A DNA stretch of 64,000 nt from NCBI GenBank assembly GCA_000378025.1, contig KB899087.1, forward strand, positions 3,410,001 through 3,474,000, read 5' to 3'. The position numbers and the translations under genes were made by a program. Source of the stretch: Xanthobacteraceae bacterium 501b. Its GTDB lineage: Bacteria; Pseudomonadota; Alphaproteobacteria; Rhizobiales; Xanthobacteraceae. Positions within the stretch are counted from its first letter, which is position 1; every line of letters begins with the position of its first letter. Shown here in pieces: positions 8,499 through 18,657 of the stretch. The notes under the pieces were generated by a model that saw only the letters and a program-made list of their open reading frames with translations, was not told where the DNA came from and searched no databases.

Positions 8499-9758
8499 TT
8501 ACCGGCGGAACACGCCCACCAGCTCGACATGGGCGGAATAAAGGAACTGGTCGACCGGGGTGACACGTTCCAGCCGGTAGCCGCCCTCGATCAGGATCTG
8601 GGCGTCGCGGGCGAAAGTGGTTGTGTCGCAGGACACGCCGATCACCAGCGGCACCGCGCTCGCCGCCAGCTGGCGCGCCTGCGCCTGCGCCCCCTGGCGC
8701 GGCGGGTCGAACACCGCGACATCCACGCTTTTCATTTCCTGCGCCAGCAGCGGGCGGCGGAACAGGTCGCGCACCTCACCCGTCACCGGCTTCAGCCCGG
8801 CCGCGCCGCGCACCGCCTTTGTGAGCGCCTCGATCGCGGGGGCGGAGGATTCATAGGCCGTCACCCGCACCCGCTCGCCAAGCCGCAACGCGAAGGTTCC
8901 GACACCCGAGAACAGGTCCACCGCCCGCGCCGCGCCTTTGGCGCCGTCCACCGCCTCCGTCACCAGCCGCACCAGCGCTGCTTCCCCCGCCGCAGTGGCC
9001 TGCAGGAACGAGCCGGGCGGCAGGGCGACGCGCGCGCGACCCATGGTGAGCAGGGGCGGCTCGCGCTGCAGCACCAGTTCGCCATGCCGGGTGAGGCGCG
9101 CCAACCCGTGCTCGCCGGCGATCTCAGCCAGGGCGACGACGCGGTTCGGCTTCAGCGGGCCGCTACCGCGCACATCCATGTCCAGCCCGGTTTCCGTCGC
9201 CGTCACCTGGATGTCGAGCGGCTTGGCGATCGGCACCAGTTCCTGCGCCACCGCCCAGGCCGCCTTGAGGGCGCCATCAAGGCCGGGCGCGAGAATGGGG
9301 CAGGCGTCGATCGCCACCACCGCATGGCTGCGCCGCCCGGCGAAGCCCACCGCCAGCACGTCCCGCCCTTTCGGTGCGCTGCCACCCGTGCCACGCGCGT
9401 GGAAGGTCGCCCGCCGGCGGCCCTCGCCATGGGCGTGAACCAACGGCGCGACCTCGGTCTCGATCCCGGCCCGGGCCAGCGTCTCGACAACGAGCGCGCG
9501 CTTCCAGGTCTCATAGGGCGCCGGCGCCCAATGCTGCAGCGCGCAGCCGCCGCACGGGCCGAAATGCGGACAGATCGGCTCGATGCGGTCCGGGCTCGGC
9601 GTGAGCACTGCGAGCAGTCGGGCCCGGTCATGCTCGCGCTCAACCTCAACCACCTCGCCGGGCAGGGTCAGCGGCACGAAGACCGGCCCCTCCGTCGTGT
9701 CGGCAACGCCGTCGCCCCGATGGCCGATCCACGCAATGTCGAGCTTGGTCATGCTCAT
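8499..9758 (-). CDS. 23S rRNA (uracil-5-)-methyltransferase, RlmD/TrmA family
   Basis: A SAM-dependent m5U methyltransferase of the TrmA/RlmCD superfamily, 419 aa. It has a short TRAM-like N-terminus, then a 4Fe-4S cluster signature ([10 protein letters not shown] plus a later Cys in DACPIL). The Rossmann motif is DLFSGVGTF and the catalytic Cys lies in [12 protein letters not shown]. The Fe-S cysteines point to the RlmD/RlmC type rather than TrmA. Which uridine is modified cannot be read from the sequence. The start at 9758 is preceded by AGAGGTGA; 9752 is two codons later, and an in-frame start at 9785 is less likely. Confidence 0.9.
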   Translation of the reverse strand: MSMTKLDIAWIGHRGDGVADTTEGPVFVPLTLPGEVVEVEREHDRARLLAVLTPSPDRIEPICPHFGPCGGCALQHWAPAPYETWKRALVVETLARAGIETEVAPLVHAHGEGRRRATFHARGTGGSAPKGRDVLAVGFAGRRSHAVVAIDACPILAPGLDGALKAAWAVAQELVPIAKPLDIQVTATETGLDMDVRGSGPLKPNRVVALAEIAGEHGLARLTRHGELVLQREPPLLTMGRARVALPPGSFLQATAAGEAALVRLVTEAVDGAKGAARAVDLFSGVGTFALRLGERVRVTAYESSAPAIEALTKAVRGAAGLKPVTGEVRDLFRRPLLAQEMKSVDVAVFDPPRQGAQAQARQLAASAVPLVIGVSCDTTTFARDAQILIEGGYRLERVTPVDQFLYSAHVELVGVFRR

Positions 9759-9785
9759 TCGGACGTCACCTCTGTCATGATCCAT

Positions 9786-9969
9786 AAGTTATAATGTATT
9801 TGCAAGAAAATCTAACTCTCTTCCCAACCAAAGAATTCAAAACCTATGCCAGCCGCAAGAATCTACGCTAATATAAGCGCGGCTGATTCCGTTTACTTAA
9901 ATGGACAGTCTCGTTTACTTAACACATGCACATAATAATAAGTCTCTAAACAAACAAAAGGGGGAAAGA
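9786..9969 (+). promoter_or_regulatory. AT-rich control region with 11-bp direct repeat
   Basis: This stretch is much more AT-rich than its surroundings. CGTTTACTTAA occurs at 9890-9900 and 9912-9922, exactly 22 bp or two helical turns apart, as expected for a regulator binding one face of the DNA. TATAAG upstream (in GCTAATATAAGCGCG) may be a -10 element. It separates the divergent RlmD-type and DUF1097 genes. Confidence 0.5.
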
Positions 9970-10506
9970 ATGCCGCTTGTTTCCGCACTTGCCATCAGCG
10001 TTGGCGTCCTTGGGGGCCTCGCGACCTGGCTGTTTCTCGGGCCTCTCGCTGGCGGCCTGCAAATCTGGGCCGCCTTCATCGCCTGGGCCTGCTTCTTCCA
10101 CTGCGGTGGCAAGGAAGCCGGACTCAAGGCGACCATCCTCGCCAACATCGCCGGCGCCGTCATGGCGTGGCTGACTCTGCTGGCGGTCAGCCGTGGCGGG
10201 CTCGGCGACACGCTTGGACTGCCCGTATGGGCCGGCATCTGCGTCGGCGTCGGCGTGCTGGTGATGATCCTGCTCGGCCATCTCCCGGCCTTCGCCGCCA
10301 TTCCGGCGATGGTCTACGGCTTTGCCGCCATGGCCGCCTATACGCTGCTGACGGCGGACGGCCTCACCAACCTCACCGCCGCCAGCCTCGCCAACCCGCT
10401 GGTCACGATCGTGCTGTCGATGATCGTCGGCGCCGCGCTGGGCTATGTCTCGGAGAAGGTCGCGGGGATGCTGGTCGCCAGTGGCGGCCAGACGCGCCGC
10501 GCCTGA
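9970..10506 (+). CDS. DUF1097 family inner-membrane protein
   Basis: A 178-residue protein that is nearly all hydrophobic, with about five or six membrane helices. It matches the DUF1097 family (E. coli YcdZ type). Members often sit near stress or urea/carboxylate metabolism genes, but the function is unknown. The start at 9970 follows GGGGGAAAG. An in-frame extension to 9901 would run across the repeat region and is rejected. The gene stands alone behind a distinctive AT-rich promoter region with two CGTTTACTTAA repeats, which suggests specific regulation. Confidence 0.85.
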   Translation: MPLVSALAISVGVLGGLATWLFLGPLAGGLQIWAAFIAWACFFHCGGKEAGLKATILANIAGAVMAWLTLLAVSRGGLGDTLGLPVWAGICVGVGVLVMILLGHLPAFAAIPAMVYGFAAMAAYTLLTADGLTNLTAASLANPLVTIVLSMIVGAALGYVSEKVAGMLVASGGQTRRA

Positions 10507-10541
10507 CCGGCGCCGCTCCTGGGGTGAAGGCGCGGGCGGCA

Positions 10542-11312
10542 TCACTCCGCCCGCGCCGCTACGAGAAGACTTTCCTCATTGCCGTCCCCGCCCAGCACGG
10601 GCGAGACGAGCCGATGCGTCACCCGCCAACCACGCTCCGCCAGGAGATATGCGATGCGCGCCGCCGCCTCCGCGCGGGCTTCAGCGTCCTTCACGATGCC
10701 GCCTCTCGACAGCAGGCTCCGCCCGACCTCGAATTGCGGCTTCACCAGTGCGACCAGATGCGCTTTTGCCGCCGCATGAGGTAGCAGCGCCGGCAGCACC
10801 TGGCTCAGCGAGATGAACGACACGTCCACGGTCAGGATACCGGCCGCCGGCACCTCGCCCGGCGCAAGGGTGCGAATGTCGGTCCCCTCGCGGGAGACAA
10901 CGCGAGGATGGCCCCGCAGCCGGGGATGCAGCTGGTCGCGCCCGACATCGATAGCGTGCACCCGCAAAGCGCCGCGCGCCAACAGGACCTCGGTAAAGCC
11001 GCCGGTCGAAGCGCCGACATCCAGCGCCTCCAGCCCCTCGACGCTCAGCCCGGCGGCGTCAAGCGCCGCCTCCAGTTTCAGCCCGGCCCGTGACACCCAT
11101 TCATAGGCCTCGCGGGCCGCGATGGCAGCGCTGGTGGAAATCGTCTCGGAGGGCTTGGCGACCCGCTTGCCGTCAGCCGTGACAAGGCCGGCCTCGATCG
11201 CCGCCTGGGCGCGGGCGCGGCTGTCGAACAAGCCACGCTCCACGAGCACCCGGTCGGCACGGTCGCGGCGGGAGGAAGAGGAGGGCAGCTTTGCAGCGGA
11301 CGGTGGGCGCAT
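10542..11312 (-). CDS. tlyA: TlyA family rRNA 2'-O-methyltransferase
   Basis: A 256-residue protein with an N-terminal S4 RNA-binding domain (residues about 20-75, VLVERGLFDSRARAQAAIEA) and an FtsJ-like methyltransferase domain (SAM loop ALDVGASTGGFTEVLL, then VDVSFISL and LVKPQFEVG). TlyA proteins methylate rRNA ribose. The old haemolysin name is historical. It lies 15 bases downstream of dxs on the same strand, a common alphaproteobacterial arrangement, and is probably co-transcribed with it. Confidence 0.92.
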   Translation of the reverse strand: MRPPSAAKLPSSSSRRDRADRVLVERGLFDSRARAQAAIEAGLVTADGKRVAKPSETISTSAAIAAREAYEWVSRAGLKLEAALDAAGLSVEGLEALDVGASTGGFTEVLLARGALRVHAIDVGRDQLHPRLRGHPRVVSREGTDIRTLAPGEVPAAGILTVDVSFISLSQVLPALLPHAAAKAHLVALVKPQFEVGRSLLSRGGIVKDAEARAEAAARIAYLLAERGWRVTHRLVSPVLGGDGNEESLLVAARAE

Positions 11313-11327
11313 CGCCGGTCGGCCGGC

Positions 11328-13250
11328 TCAGCCGCGCAGCAGGGCGAGCGCAGCTTCTTCATCGCGCCCGAGGGCATTGAAGACACCGCGCACGATGCCT
11401 TCGGCGTCGAGACCCGCCTCGTGCATCTGGCTGGAAGGCGAATCCTGCTCGATGAAACGGTCGGGAAGCGCGAGGGTGCGGATCTTGAGGCCGCGATCCA
11501 GCGCTCCCGCCTCGGCCAGCAGGGTCAGCACATGGCTGCCGAATCCGCCCACAGCGCCTTCTTCCACCACGACAAGCACCTCGTGCTCGCGGGCCAGCCG
11601 CAGCACCAGATCGCTGTCGATCGGCTTGGCGAAGCGCGCATCAGCAACTGTGGTCGACAGGCCAAAGCCGGCGAGCTGGTCGGCGGCGGCAAGGCAGGCG
11701 GCCAGCCGCGTGCCGAGCGAGAGCAGGGCGATCTTCGAACCCTCGCGCACGACCCGTCCACGGCCGATTTCCAGCGGCGTGCCGCGCGCAGGGCGCTCCA
11801 CGCCCACGCCCTCGCCACGCGGGTAGCGGAAGGCTATCGGACCTTCATCGTAGGCGGCAGCGGTCGCCACCATGTGCATCAGTTCGGCCTCGTCGGCCGC
11901 CGCCATTACCACCATGCCCGGCAGTGTGGCGAGCATCGGCACGTCAAAGGCACCGACATGGGTGGCGCCGTCCGCTCCCACCAGACCGGCGCGGTCGATG
12001 GCGAAGCGCACCGGCAGGCGCTGGATCGCCACGTCATGGACGATCTGGTCATAAGCCCGCTGCAAGAAGGTCGAGTAGATGGCGCAAAACGGCTTGTAGC
12101 CCTCGGTCGCCAGCCCGGCCGCGAAGGTCACGGCATGCTGCTCGGCGATGCCGACATCGAAGGTGCGCTCGGGAAAGACCTCGCCGAACAGGTCGAGCCC
12201 GGTGCCAGCCGGCATGGCGGCGTTAATGGCGACGATCTTATCGTCGTGACGGGCTTCCTCGATCAGGCTCTCGGCGAAGACCCGCGTGAAGCTTGGGGCG
12301 TTGGACGCTGCCTTTTTCTGCGCGCCGGTGGCGACATCGAAGCGCTGGACACCGTGATATTTGTCGGCGGAAGCTTCCGCCGGCGGATAGCCCTTGCCCT
12401 TCTGGGTAACGACATGGACCAGCACCGGCCCGGTCTCGGCGTCTCGCACATTGCGCAGGATCGGCAGCAGGTGGCTGAGATTGTGGCCATCGATTGGCCC
12501 GACATAATAGAAACCGAGTTCCTCGAACAGCGTACCGCCGGTCCAGAAGCCGCGCGCAAATTCCTCTGCCCGCGCGGCCTGCCGCCCGAAGAACTTCGGC
12601 AGATTGCCGGCGAGCTGCTTGGCGGTCTCCCGCAGCGAGCGATAGGTCCGCCCGGACAGCAGCCGCGCCAGATAGGCCGACATGGCCCCCACCGGCGGGG
12701 CGATCGACATGTCGTTGTCGTTGAGGATGACGATGAGGCGCGAATCCATCGCCCCGGCATTGTTCATCGCCTCATAGGCCATGCCGGCAGACATGGCGCC
12801 GTCGCCGATCACGCACACTACATTGCGCTGGCCGCCGGCGAGGTCGCGCGCCACGGCCATACCGAGCCCCGCCGAGATCGAGGTGGAGGAATGGCCGGCG
12901 CCGAAGGGATCGTACTCACTCTCGGCCCGGTTGGTGAAGCCGGAAAGACCTCCACCCTGGCGCAGTGCGCGCATACGCTCGCGCCGCCCGGTGAGGATCT
13001 TGTGCGGGTAGCACTGGTGACCAACATCCCAGATCAGCCGGTCATTGGGCGTATCGAACACATGATGCAGTGCGACCGTCAGCTCGACCACGCCGAGCCC
13101 GGCGCCGAGGTGGCCACCGGTGACGGAAACCGCGTCGATCATCTCCTCGCGCAGTTCCGCCGCGATCTGCGGCAACTGCTCCTCCGGCAAGCGGCGCAGA
13201 TCGGCCGGCTCGCGGACGGTATCGAGTAGCGGCGTCGAGGGACGGGTCAA
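11328..13250 (-). CDS. dxs: 1-deoxy-D-xylulose-5-phosphate synthase
   Basis: A thiamine-diphosphate enzyme that condenses pyruvate with glyceraldehyde 3-phosphate, the first step of the MEP isoprenoid pathway. Transketolase features are visible: [18 protein letters not shown] with the downstream NDNDMSI (ThDP-Mg binding), and [10 protein letters not shown] in the pyrimidine domain. I chose the TTG at 13250, which has GGAG at 13257-13260 six bases upstream and gives the usual N-terminus [11 protein letters not shown] (640 aa). The frame extends to 13328 without similarity. tlyA follows directly. Confidence 0.96.
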   Translation of the reverse strand: MTRPSTPLLDTVREPADLRRLPEEQLPQIAAELREEMIDAVSVTGGHLGAGLGVVELTVALHHVFDTPNDRLIWDVGHQCYPHKILTGRRERMRALRQGGGLSGFTNRAESEYDPFGAGHSSTSISAGLGMAVARDLAGGQRNVVCVIGDGAMSAGMAYEAMNNAGAMDSRLIVILNDNDMSIAPPVGAMSAYLARLLSGRTYRSLRETAKQLAGNLPKFFGRQAARAEEFARGFWTGGTLFEELGFYYVGPIDGHNLSHLLPILRNVRDAETGPVLVHVVTQKGKGYPPAEASADKYHGVQRFDVATGAQKKAASNAPSFTRVFAESLIEEARHDDKIVAINAAMPAGTGLDLFGEVFPERTFDVGIAEQHAVTFAAGLATEGYKPFCAIYSTFLQRAYDQIVHDVAIQRLPVRFAIDRAGLVGADGATHVGAFDVPMLATLPGMVVMAAADEAELMHMVATAAAYDEGPIAFRYPRGEGVGVERPARGTPLEIGRGRVVREGSKIALLSLGTRLAACLAAADQLAGFGLSTTVADARFAKPIDSDLVLRLAREHEVLVVVEEGAVGGFGSHVLTLLAEAGALDRGLKIRTLALPDRFIEQDSPSSQMHEAGLDAEGIVRGVFNALGRDEEAALALLRG

Positions 13251-13473
13251 GAACGGCTCCGAAAACACATTCGCCGGCGGCGCGCACACAGGGGCACGCG
13301 CCGCCGGGCGAAGTCCAACGGCATACACAAGGACAGCGGGGCGCGCAACGCACGCTCACGCGACCCGGACGCGACCTCCGGCGCCGTGACGGGGGCTCAA
13401 CCGCATGTGGAGACCGCGTGTGCAGGCCGACGCGGCGTTGGCCTCGCGGCCCGGCTTCCTTTAAAAACGCGGC

Positions 13474-14799
13474 ATGGACAGACGAGTCGCGACGTCGACG
13501 CAGAGGAACGACAGGCCGGGGGCACTCGCTGGCGCGGGAGAGGGCATCGTCGCCACCCACGTGGACGGGGGCGGCGCCAACACGCCGGCGAGGCCGCCCT
13601 TCCGGCGGCTGGTGCTGTTTTTTCCTGGCCATGACCCGACCGACATGGATTATCACCATGGCCGCTTCGCCAACCAGGCGGAACGGTTCGGCAAGCTGTG
13701 GTCGGTCGAGGTCGGCGTGACGCCACGGCTCGACGACGGTGCGCAGCCCTATGCCCGCTGGGAGGCCACCGCGCGCGGCCCGAACTGGTCGACACGCACC
13801 GAGTACCGCATCCTGCGCTGGGAGGACATCATCGGCGCGCTGGACGCACGGCCCGACCCGGTGCGCCTATGGCGCGGCTTTGGCGGGCTGTGGGACTTTT
13901 TGCGCGGCGGCGCGGCGCGGGGCTATTTTCGCGCCAGCCCGCGCTACGGCGCCTTCTTCTTTTTCCCTTATCTCATCTGCGCGCTGTTTCTGGCCGGCGG
14001 TGCGCTTATCGGGGGCCTCGCCTACTGGGCCGCCTTGCCCTTCCTGCCGGCCCCGCTGACCTGGATTGTCGCGCTCGCAGCCGGCACCGCAGCCTTCTTC
14101 GCTCTGTTTCGCCGGCCGGGACGCGACTGGCGACTGCATCAGGCGCTCGACGACTGGGATCTGGCGCGCGATTATCTGCACGATCGCACTCCCATCCTCG
14201 ACGGCCGGCTCGACCGCTTCGCCGAGGTGCTGGGAGAGGCGGCCCGCGCCGGCGCGCATGACGAGATCATCCTGGTTGGGCATAGCCTGGGGGCGACGCT
14301 GATGCTCGGCGTGATCGACCGCGCGCTCGATCGCGATGCCGCGCTGGCGGATGGGCCGACGCGGATCAACCTGCTTACCTGCGGCGCCACCATCCCGAAG
14401 CTTGCCCTGCACGCCAAGGGCGGCAAGGTGCGCCGGCAGGCTGCCCGCATTGCGCAGACGCCTCGCCTCATCTGGGTCGAGTACCAAGCGCGGCACGATG
14501 CCATCAATTTCTACAAGTTTCACCCAGTTACGCTGCGCCGCGCCGGCTTCGAGCATGCCGAGCCCAGCCCGCCATTGCTGCGCAACGCCAACATCAAAGA
14601 AATGCTCACCCACGCCAAACTGAAGCGGCTGCGCTGGCACGCTATGCGGCTGCACTACCAGTTCCTGCTGGCGAATGAGCAGAAGGCGCCCTACGACTAT
14701 TTCATGTTCGCCCTCGGCCCGCTTTCCTTCCCCGATCTTTCCTCCCGCGCGGAGGGGCCGGTGGGACGCTTTGCGGCGGATGGCTCCCTGATCGCCTGA
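13474..14799 (+). CDS. Uncharacterised membrane-anchored alpha/beta-hydrolase-like protein
   Basis: A 441-residue protein not assigned to a named family. After an unconserved N-terminus it has LVLFFPGHDPTD, then two hydrophobic helices at about residues 158-210 (FFFFPYLICALFLAGGALIG and a second one). A soluble domain follows with the serine-hydrolase elbow GHSLGATLMLG near residue 270 and a possible catalytic His in YKFHPVTLRRAG or later. The motif suggests a membrane lipase or esterase facing the cytoplasm. The next gene, 15 bases downstream, is a lipid-type methyltransferase, so they may share a role in lipid metabolism. This is inference. Confidence 0.7.
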   Translation: MDRRVATSTQRNDRPGALAGAGEGIVATHVDGGGANTPARPPFRRLVLFFPGHDPTDMDYHHGRFANQAERFGKLWSVEVGVTPRLDDGAQPYARWEATARGPNWSTRTEYRILRWEDIIGALDARPDPVRLWRGFGGLWDFLRGGAARGYFRASPRYGAFFFFPYLICALFLAGGALIGGLAYWAALPFLPAPLTWIVALAAGTAAFFALFRRPGRDWRLHQALDDWDLARDYLHDRTPILDGRLDRFAEVLGEAARAGAHDEIILVGHSLGATLMLGVIDRALDRDAALADGPTRINLLTCGATIPKLALHAKGGKVRRQAARIAQTPRLIWVEYQARHDAINFYKFHPVTLRRAGFEHAEPSPPLLRNANIKEMLTHAKLKRLRWHAMRLHYQFLLANEQKAPYDYFMFALGPLSFPDLSSRAEGPVGRFAADGSLIA

Positions 14800-14814
14800 A
14801 CCAACGGACGCTTC

Positions 14815-15402
14815 ATGACCCTTCTCGTCGCCGCCAAGATCGTGTGGGCCGCTGGCTGCATCGGCTGGTACGTCATCCGCCTGCCCTTCGAGCGCAAGGT
14901 GAAGCGCGAGCGCGTCATCGACGCCCGCGACCGGCTGCGCGAACTCGTGCTGCTCTCCTGCTCGACCCTGGGCCTCGGCATCGTCCCGCTGCTGTGGGCG
15001 ACCTCTCCGGTGTTCGACGGCGCCAACTATCCCTATTCGCCGGTGCAGTTCGCGCTTGGCACCCTCACCTTCCTCTTCTCGCTCTGGCTGTTCCGCCGCA
15101 CCCACCGCGATCTCGGCAAGAACTGGTCGGTGACGCTGGAGATCAAGGACGCGCACAAGCTCATCACCGGCGGCGTCTACCGCCATGTGCGCCACCCGAT
15201 GTATTCGGCCTTCTTCCTGTGGGCGCTGGCACAGCTCATCCTGATCCCGAACTGGATCGCCGGCCCGGCCGGCCTCATCGGCTTCGGCATCCTCTATGCC
15301 TTCCGCATCGGCCGCGAAGAGAAGATGATGCTCGACACGTTCGGCGACGAATACCGCGCCTACAGCGCCCGCACGGCGCGGCTGATCCCGGGCCTGTACT
15401 GA
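14815..15402 (+). CDS. Isoprenylcysteine carboxyl methyltransferase family protein
   Basis: A 195-residue integral membrane protein with about four to five helices. It has the ICMT/PEMT signature: GVYRHVRHPMYSAFFLW near residue 120 and, near the end, GREEKMMLDTFGDEYRAY, which form the SAM and substrate site in this superfamily. Bacterial members methylate small lipophilic or prenylated substrates of mostly unknown identity; true protein prenylation is not expected. It probably forms an operon with the hydrolase-like gene before it and the DUF1272 gene 20 bases after it. Confidence 0.85.
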   Translation: MTLLVAAKIVWAAGCIGWYVIRLPFERKVKRERVIDARDRLRELVLLSCSTLGLGIVPLLWATSPVFDGANYPYSPVQFALGTLTFLFSLWLFRRTHRDLGKNWSVTLEIKDAHKLITGGVYRHVRHPMYSAFFLWALAQLILIPNWIAGPAGLIGFGILYAFRIGREEKMMLDTFGDEYRAYSARTARLIPGLY

Positions 15403-15422
15403 GAGAACGAGGGGGCCACGCC

Positions 15423-15674
15423 ATGCTGGAGCTTCGGCCGGGCTGCGAATGCTGCGACCGCGACCTGCCGCCGGGCTCGCGCGAAGCGCTGATCTGCACC
15501 TTCGAGTGCACCTTCTGCGCCGACTGCGCCGCGCAGGTGCTGGGGGGCATCTGCCCCAATTGCGCGGGCGAGCTGGTGCGGCGGCCGGTGCGGCCCGAGG
15601 CGGCGCTGGCCCGCCACCCGGCCTCGACGGTACGGGTGTTTAATCCGGCGTGCGGCAGCCGCCAGACGGGCTGA
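15423..15674 (+). CDS. DUF1272 domain protein (Cys-rich)
   Basis: An 83-residue protein with a run of Cys pairs: CECCDRDLPP, then ICTFECTFCADCA and GICPNCAGELVRRP. It matches DUF1272, a small family thought to bind zinc through these cysteines. Its function is unknown. The start at 15423 is the ATG just before LELRPGCECC. The last 35 bases overlap the 3' end of the DUF1284 gene on the other strand. Confidence 0.85.
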   Translation: MLELRPGCECCDRDLPPGSREALICTFECTFCADCAAQVLGGICPNCAGELVRRPVRPEAALARHPASTVRVFNPACGSRQTG

Positions 15675-16101
15675 TTGCCGAGCCGGCGAACCGCGTCCGC
15701 GCGAAACCCTCCCCGGCAGTCTCTGTACAGAACGCGGACCATTGGCACCCCGCGCAGGCGGTCCGTATGGCGCCTTTTGCAAAGGCCCAGCGCATCTGCT
15801 CGACCCGCTCCGCCGTCAAGGCGATCGCCCGGCCGGTGTCCAGCGGGCGACCAAGCAGCCCGGCAATCTCGGCCCGCGCCAGCGCATCGCGCCGGACGAC
15901 GCTGGCATTGCGGCAATGATGTTCGGGCTCGGCCAGCATGGGGGCGCAGATATCATCCGGCCCCTCCACCAGTTCCACCGCCTCGCCTTCGTTCAGCCGG
16001 GCGACGAGGCGCCGGTAATGGGCAGTGAAGGCGGGGGTGTAGCCCTTGCCGACAAAGGTTAGCAGGCAGAGTAGGTGATGGGCGCGCAGCCGAACGGTCA
16101 T
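15640..16101 (-). CDS. DUF1284 domain protein
   Basis: A 153-residue protein starting TVRLRAHHLLCLLTFVGKGY, the characteristic opening of DUF1284. It has several Cys (DDICAPM, EHHCRNAS, CAGCQWSAFCTE), consistent with metal or Fe-S binding. Function unknown. It lies on the same strand as xseB, 33 bases downstream of it, and overlaps the convergent DUF1272 gene by 35 bp. Confidence 0.85.
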   Translation of the reverse strand: MTVRLRAHHLLCLLTFVGKGYTPAFTAHYRRLVARLNEGEAVELVEGPDDICAPMLAEPEHHCRNASVVRRDALARAEIAGLLGRPLDTGRAIALTAERVEQMRWAFAKGAIRTACAGCQWSAFCTETAGEGFARTRFAGSAISPSGGCRTPD

Positions 16102-16134
16102 GGGGCGAAGCCCGGCGCGTGGCGGCCCCGGCGC

Positions 16135-16380
16135 CTATTCGCCGTCCAGCGGCTGGGTGCCGGCGGGACGGCCATCGGCGCTGAGGGTGATCTTCTCGAC
16201 CCGCGCCTCGGCGTCCTTCAGCAGGGCGTCGCAGCGGGCCTTGAGCGCCTCGCCGCGGGCATAGAGCGCGATGGATTCCTCCAGCGGCACGTTGCCACCC
16301 TCGAGCTTGGCGACGATGGTCTCCAGCTCGGCAAGTGCCTTCTCGAAGCTCAGAGCGTTCACGTCCGCCGCATCGACCAT
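16135..16380 (-). CDS. xseB: Exodeoxyribonuclease VII small subunit
   Basis: An 81-residue protein with the typical XseB core [20 protein letters not shown], then [20 protein letters not shown]. It forms the small, coiled-coil subunit that activates XseA in single-strand-specific exonuclease VII. In rhizobia, xseB commonly precedes dxs and tlyA; here about 2.9 kb of other genes separates it from dxs. Confidence 0.93.
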   Translation of the reverse strand: MVDAADVNALSFEKALAELETIVAKLEGGNVPLEESIALYARGEALKARCDALLKDAEARVEKITLSADGRPAGTQPLDGE

Positions 16381-16448
16381 TGCGTCATTCCTCCGTGAGT
16401 CGGGGGCCCCTTATACAGGCAGAGGCCGCCGTTCTCATCCCCTCGCCG

Positions 16449-17378
16449 TCAGCCGCGCATCAGCGCCATGACATGGGCGGAAGCGGAACGCGCCAGCCCT
16501 TCGAGGTCGTAGCCGCCTTCCAGTACCGAGACTATTCGGCCGCCGCAATGCGTGTCGGCGATGTCCATCAGCTTCTTGGTTACCCAAGTATAGTCGTCTT
16601 CCAGCAGGTTGATATTGCCGAGCGGGTCGCGAGTATGGGCGTCGAAGCCGGCGGAAATGATCAGCAGTTCCGGCCCGAAGGCCTTCAGGCGCGGCAGGAT
16701 GCGGCTCTCGAACGCCTGGCGGAAATGCTCACCATCATCGCCCGAGCGCAAAGGCGCATTGACGATGTTGTCAGTAGTGCCGCGTTCCCCGACCGCGCCG
16801 GTGCCGGGAAACAGCGGCATCTGGTGGGTGGAGGCATACATCACGCTCGGGTCCGAAAAGAAGATCTCCTGCGTGCCATTACCGTGATGCACGTCGAAAT
16901 CGACGATGGCGACGCGGCCGATGCCGTGCATCTTCTGGGCGTGGCGGGCCGCAATGGCGACATTGTTGAACAGGCAGAAGCCCATGGGGGTGCGGGTTTC
17001 GGCGTGGTGACCGGGCGGGCGCATCGAGACAAAGGCATTGCCCACCTTGCCCGACAGCACCTCGTCAACGCCGAGCACCGCGCCGCCGACCCCACGCCAG
17101 ATCGCCTCGCCGGTGCCGGGCGACATCACCGTGTCGCCATCAATCCGCACCATCCCCTCATCCGGCATCGCTTCTTCCAGCGCGGCCACGTAATCCTCTG
17201 GATGGACGCGCACGATATCCTCTCGCGCCGCCACCGGGGCCTGCTCGCGCGCCAGCGTGGCGAACTGCTCGCCCTCGAACACCCGGTTCAGCACCCGCAC
17301 CCGGTCGGGGCGCTCGGGGTGGCCGGAGGGCGTGAGGTGCTCGAGGCAGGCGTCGTGCGCGATCAGCAATGTGGTCAT
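16449..17378 (-). CDS. Histone deacetylase family protein
   Basis: A 309-residue zinc-dependent amidohydrolase of the arginase/HDAC fold. Metal and catalytic motifs are visible: RPPGHHAE (catalytic His pair), [13 protein letters not shown] (Asp and His zinc ligands) and [13 protein letters not shown] (second Asp ligand). Bacterial members deacetylate polyamines, acetoin-pathway proteins or other substrates; the target is not predictable here. It precedes xseB on the same strand, an order often seen in Hyphomicrobiales. Confidence 0.92.
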   Translation of the reverse strand: MTTLLIAHDACLEHLTPSGHPERPDRVRVLNRVFEGEQFATLAREQAPVAAREDIVRVHPEDYVAALEEAMPDEGMVRIDGDTVMSPGTGEAIWRGVGGAVLGVDEVLSGKVGNAFVSMRPPGHHAETRTPMGFCLFNNVAIAARHAQKMHGIGRVAIVDFDVHHGNGTQEIFFSDPSVMYASTHQMPLFPGTGAVGERGTTDNIVNAPLRSGDDGEHFRQAFESRILPRLKAFGPELLIISAGFDAHTRDPLGNINLLEDDYTWVTKKLMDIADTHCGGRIVSVLEGGYDLEGLARSASAHVMALMRG

Positions 17379-17582
17379 GGCGTTCCTTTGGCAGATCCTT
17401 GGTCGTGCCGGTCATTGACTCTCACGGCCGGCAAGGGGTTAACGATAGGCCACGCCGCCGGAGGGGGCCAGACATGCATGGGGCGTTTTTTTTCCGCCTC
17501 CTTCCTCAACCCGCCCCGTGCGCGGCGTTGACCCGCCGGGCCGGAGCGCCTATCCGAGCGCGCCTGAGCGGGAGATGCAAGC

Positions 17583-18623
17583 GTGGCAACAAGCACGAGC
17601 GGGCAGCCAGCGTCGATGACGCCCGCGCCCCAGCGAACGACCCGGGTGCTGTCGTCGGACGCCGTCAGCATCTGTGAAGCCGCGCACCTGCTGCTGGCTG
17701 GCGGGCTGGTGGCGCTGCCGACGGAGACCGTCTACGGCCTCGGCTGCGACGCGACCGATCCCCTTGCCGTCGCCCATCTCTACGCTGCCAAGGGCCGGCC
17801 GAGCTTCAACCCGCTCATCGCCCATGTACCGAACCTCGCGGCAGCACGGCGCGTGGGCATCCTCACCCAGGCCGCCGAGAGACTGGCTGCCCGCTTCTGG
17901 CCCGGCCCGTTGACTTTGGTGGTGCCGGCCCTTGAGGGCGCCACCTGCGAGCTTGCCCGCGCCGGCCTCGGCAGTGTCGCTATCCGCGTGCCCGCCCATC
18001 CAGTGGCGCAGGCGGTGCTGGCGGTGGCCGGGAGGCCCATCGCCGCCCCCAGCGCAAACCGCTCCGGCCATGTCTCGCCCACCACGGCTGCCCATGTCCT
18101 GGCCGACCTCGACGGCCGCATCGACCTCATCCTTGATGCCGGCCCCTGCGCCATCGGGGTGGAATCAACCATTCTGGATTGCACCGGCGAGACGCCTGTT
18201 CTACTGCGCCCCGGCGGGCTGGCGCGGGAGGCGATCGAGGAGACGCTCGGCTCATCTCTGCTCGCCGCCCCGCTTGCCCCGGCGACATACGATCCCGAGG
18301 CCGCGCCGCTCGCCCCCGGAATGCTCGCCTCGCATTATGCCCCCTCGGTTCCCGTACGTCTTGACGTCACCGAGGTTCGGCCCGGCGAGGCGCTGCTGAG
18401 CTTCGCCGGCGCCCACCCGCCGGGCAGCGCGAGGGCAGCGCTGCTGCGCGACCTGAGCCCGGCGGGTGATCTGGTCGAGGCGGCTTCCCGCCTGTTCGCC
18501 CTGTTGCGGGAGCTGGATGCCGCAGGAGCCGAAGGCATCGCCGTGGTGCCGCTGCCTCGCCATGATCTCGGCGAGGCGATCGCCGACCGGCTGCGCCGGG
18601 CCGCCGCGCCCCGCCCCGATTAA
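17583..18623 (+). CDS. L-threonylcarbamoyladenylate synthase
   Basis: Sua5/TsaC-type enzyme for the first step of tRNA t6A37 synthesis, making threonylcarbamoyl-AMP from threonine, bicarbonate and ATP. The YrdC domain has PTETVYGLGCDAT, KGRPSFNPLIAHV and SANRSGHVSPTTAAHV. At 346 aa it also has the C-terminal Sua5 domain (from about residue 230, ending near PLPRHDLGEAIADR), so it is the long Sua5 type. The first 25 residues are poorly conserved, and a later start is possible. Confidence 0.93.
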   Translation: MATSTSGQPASMTPAPQRTTRVLSSDAVSICEAAHLLLAGGLVALPTETVYGLGCDATDPLAVAHLYAAKGRPSFNPLIAHVPNLAAARRVGILTQAAERLAARFWPGPLTLVVPALEGATCELARAGLGSVAIRVPAHPVAQAVLAVAGRPIAAPSANRSGHVSPTTAAHVLADLDGRIDLILDAGPCAIGVESTILDCTGETPVLLRPGGLAREAIEETLGSSLLAAPLAPATYDPEAAPLAPGMLASHYAPSVPVRLDVTEVRPGEALLSFAGAHPPGSARAALLRDLSPAGDLVEAASRLFALLRELDAAGAEGIAVVPLPRHDLGEAIADRLRRAAAPRPD

Positions 18624-18657
18624 ACGACGGGAAAGCAGCGTCTCCCCTGCCGCAGGG

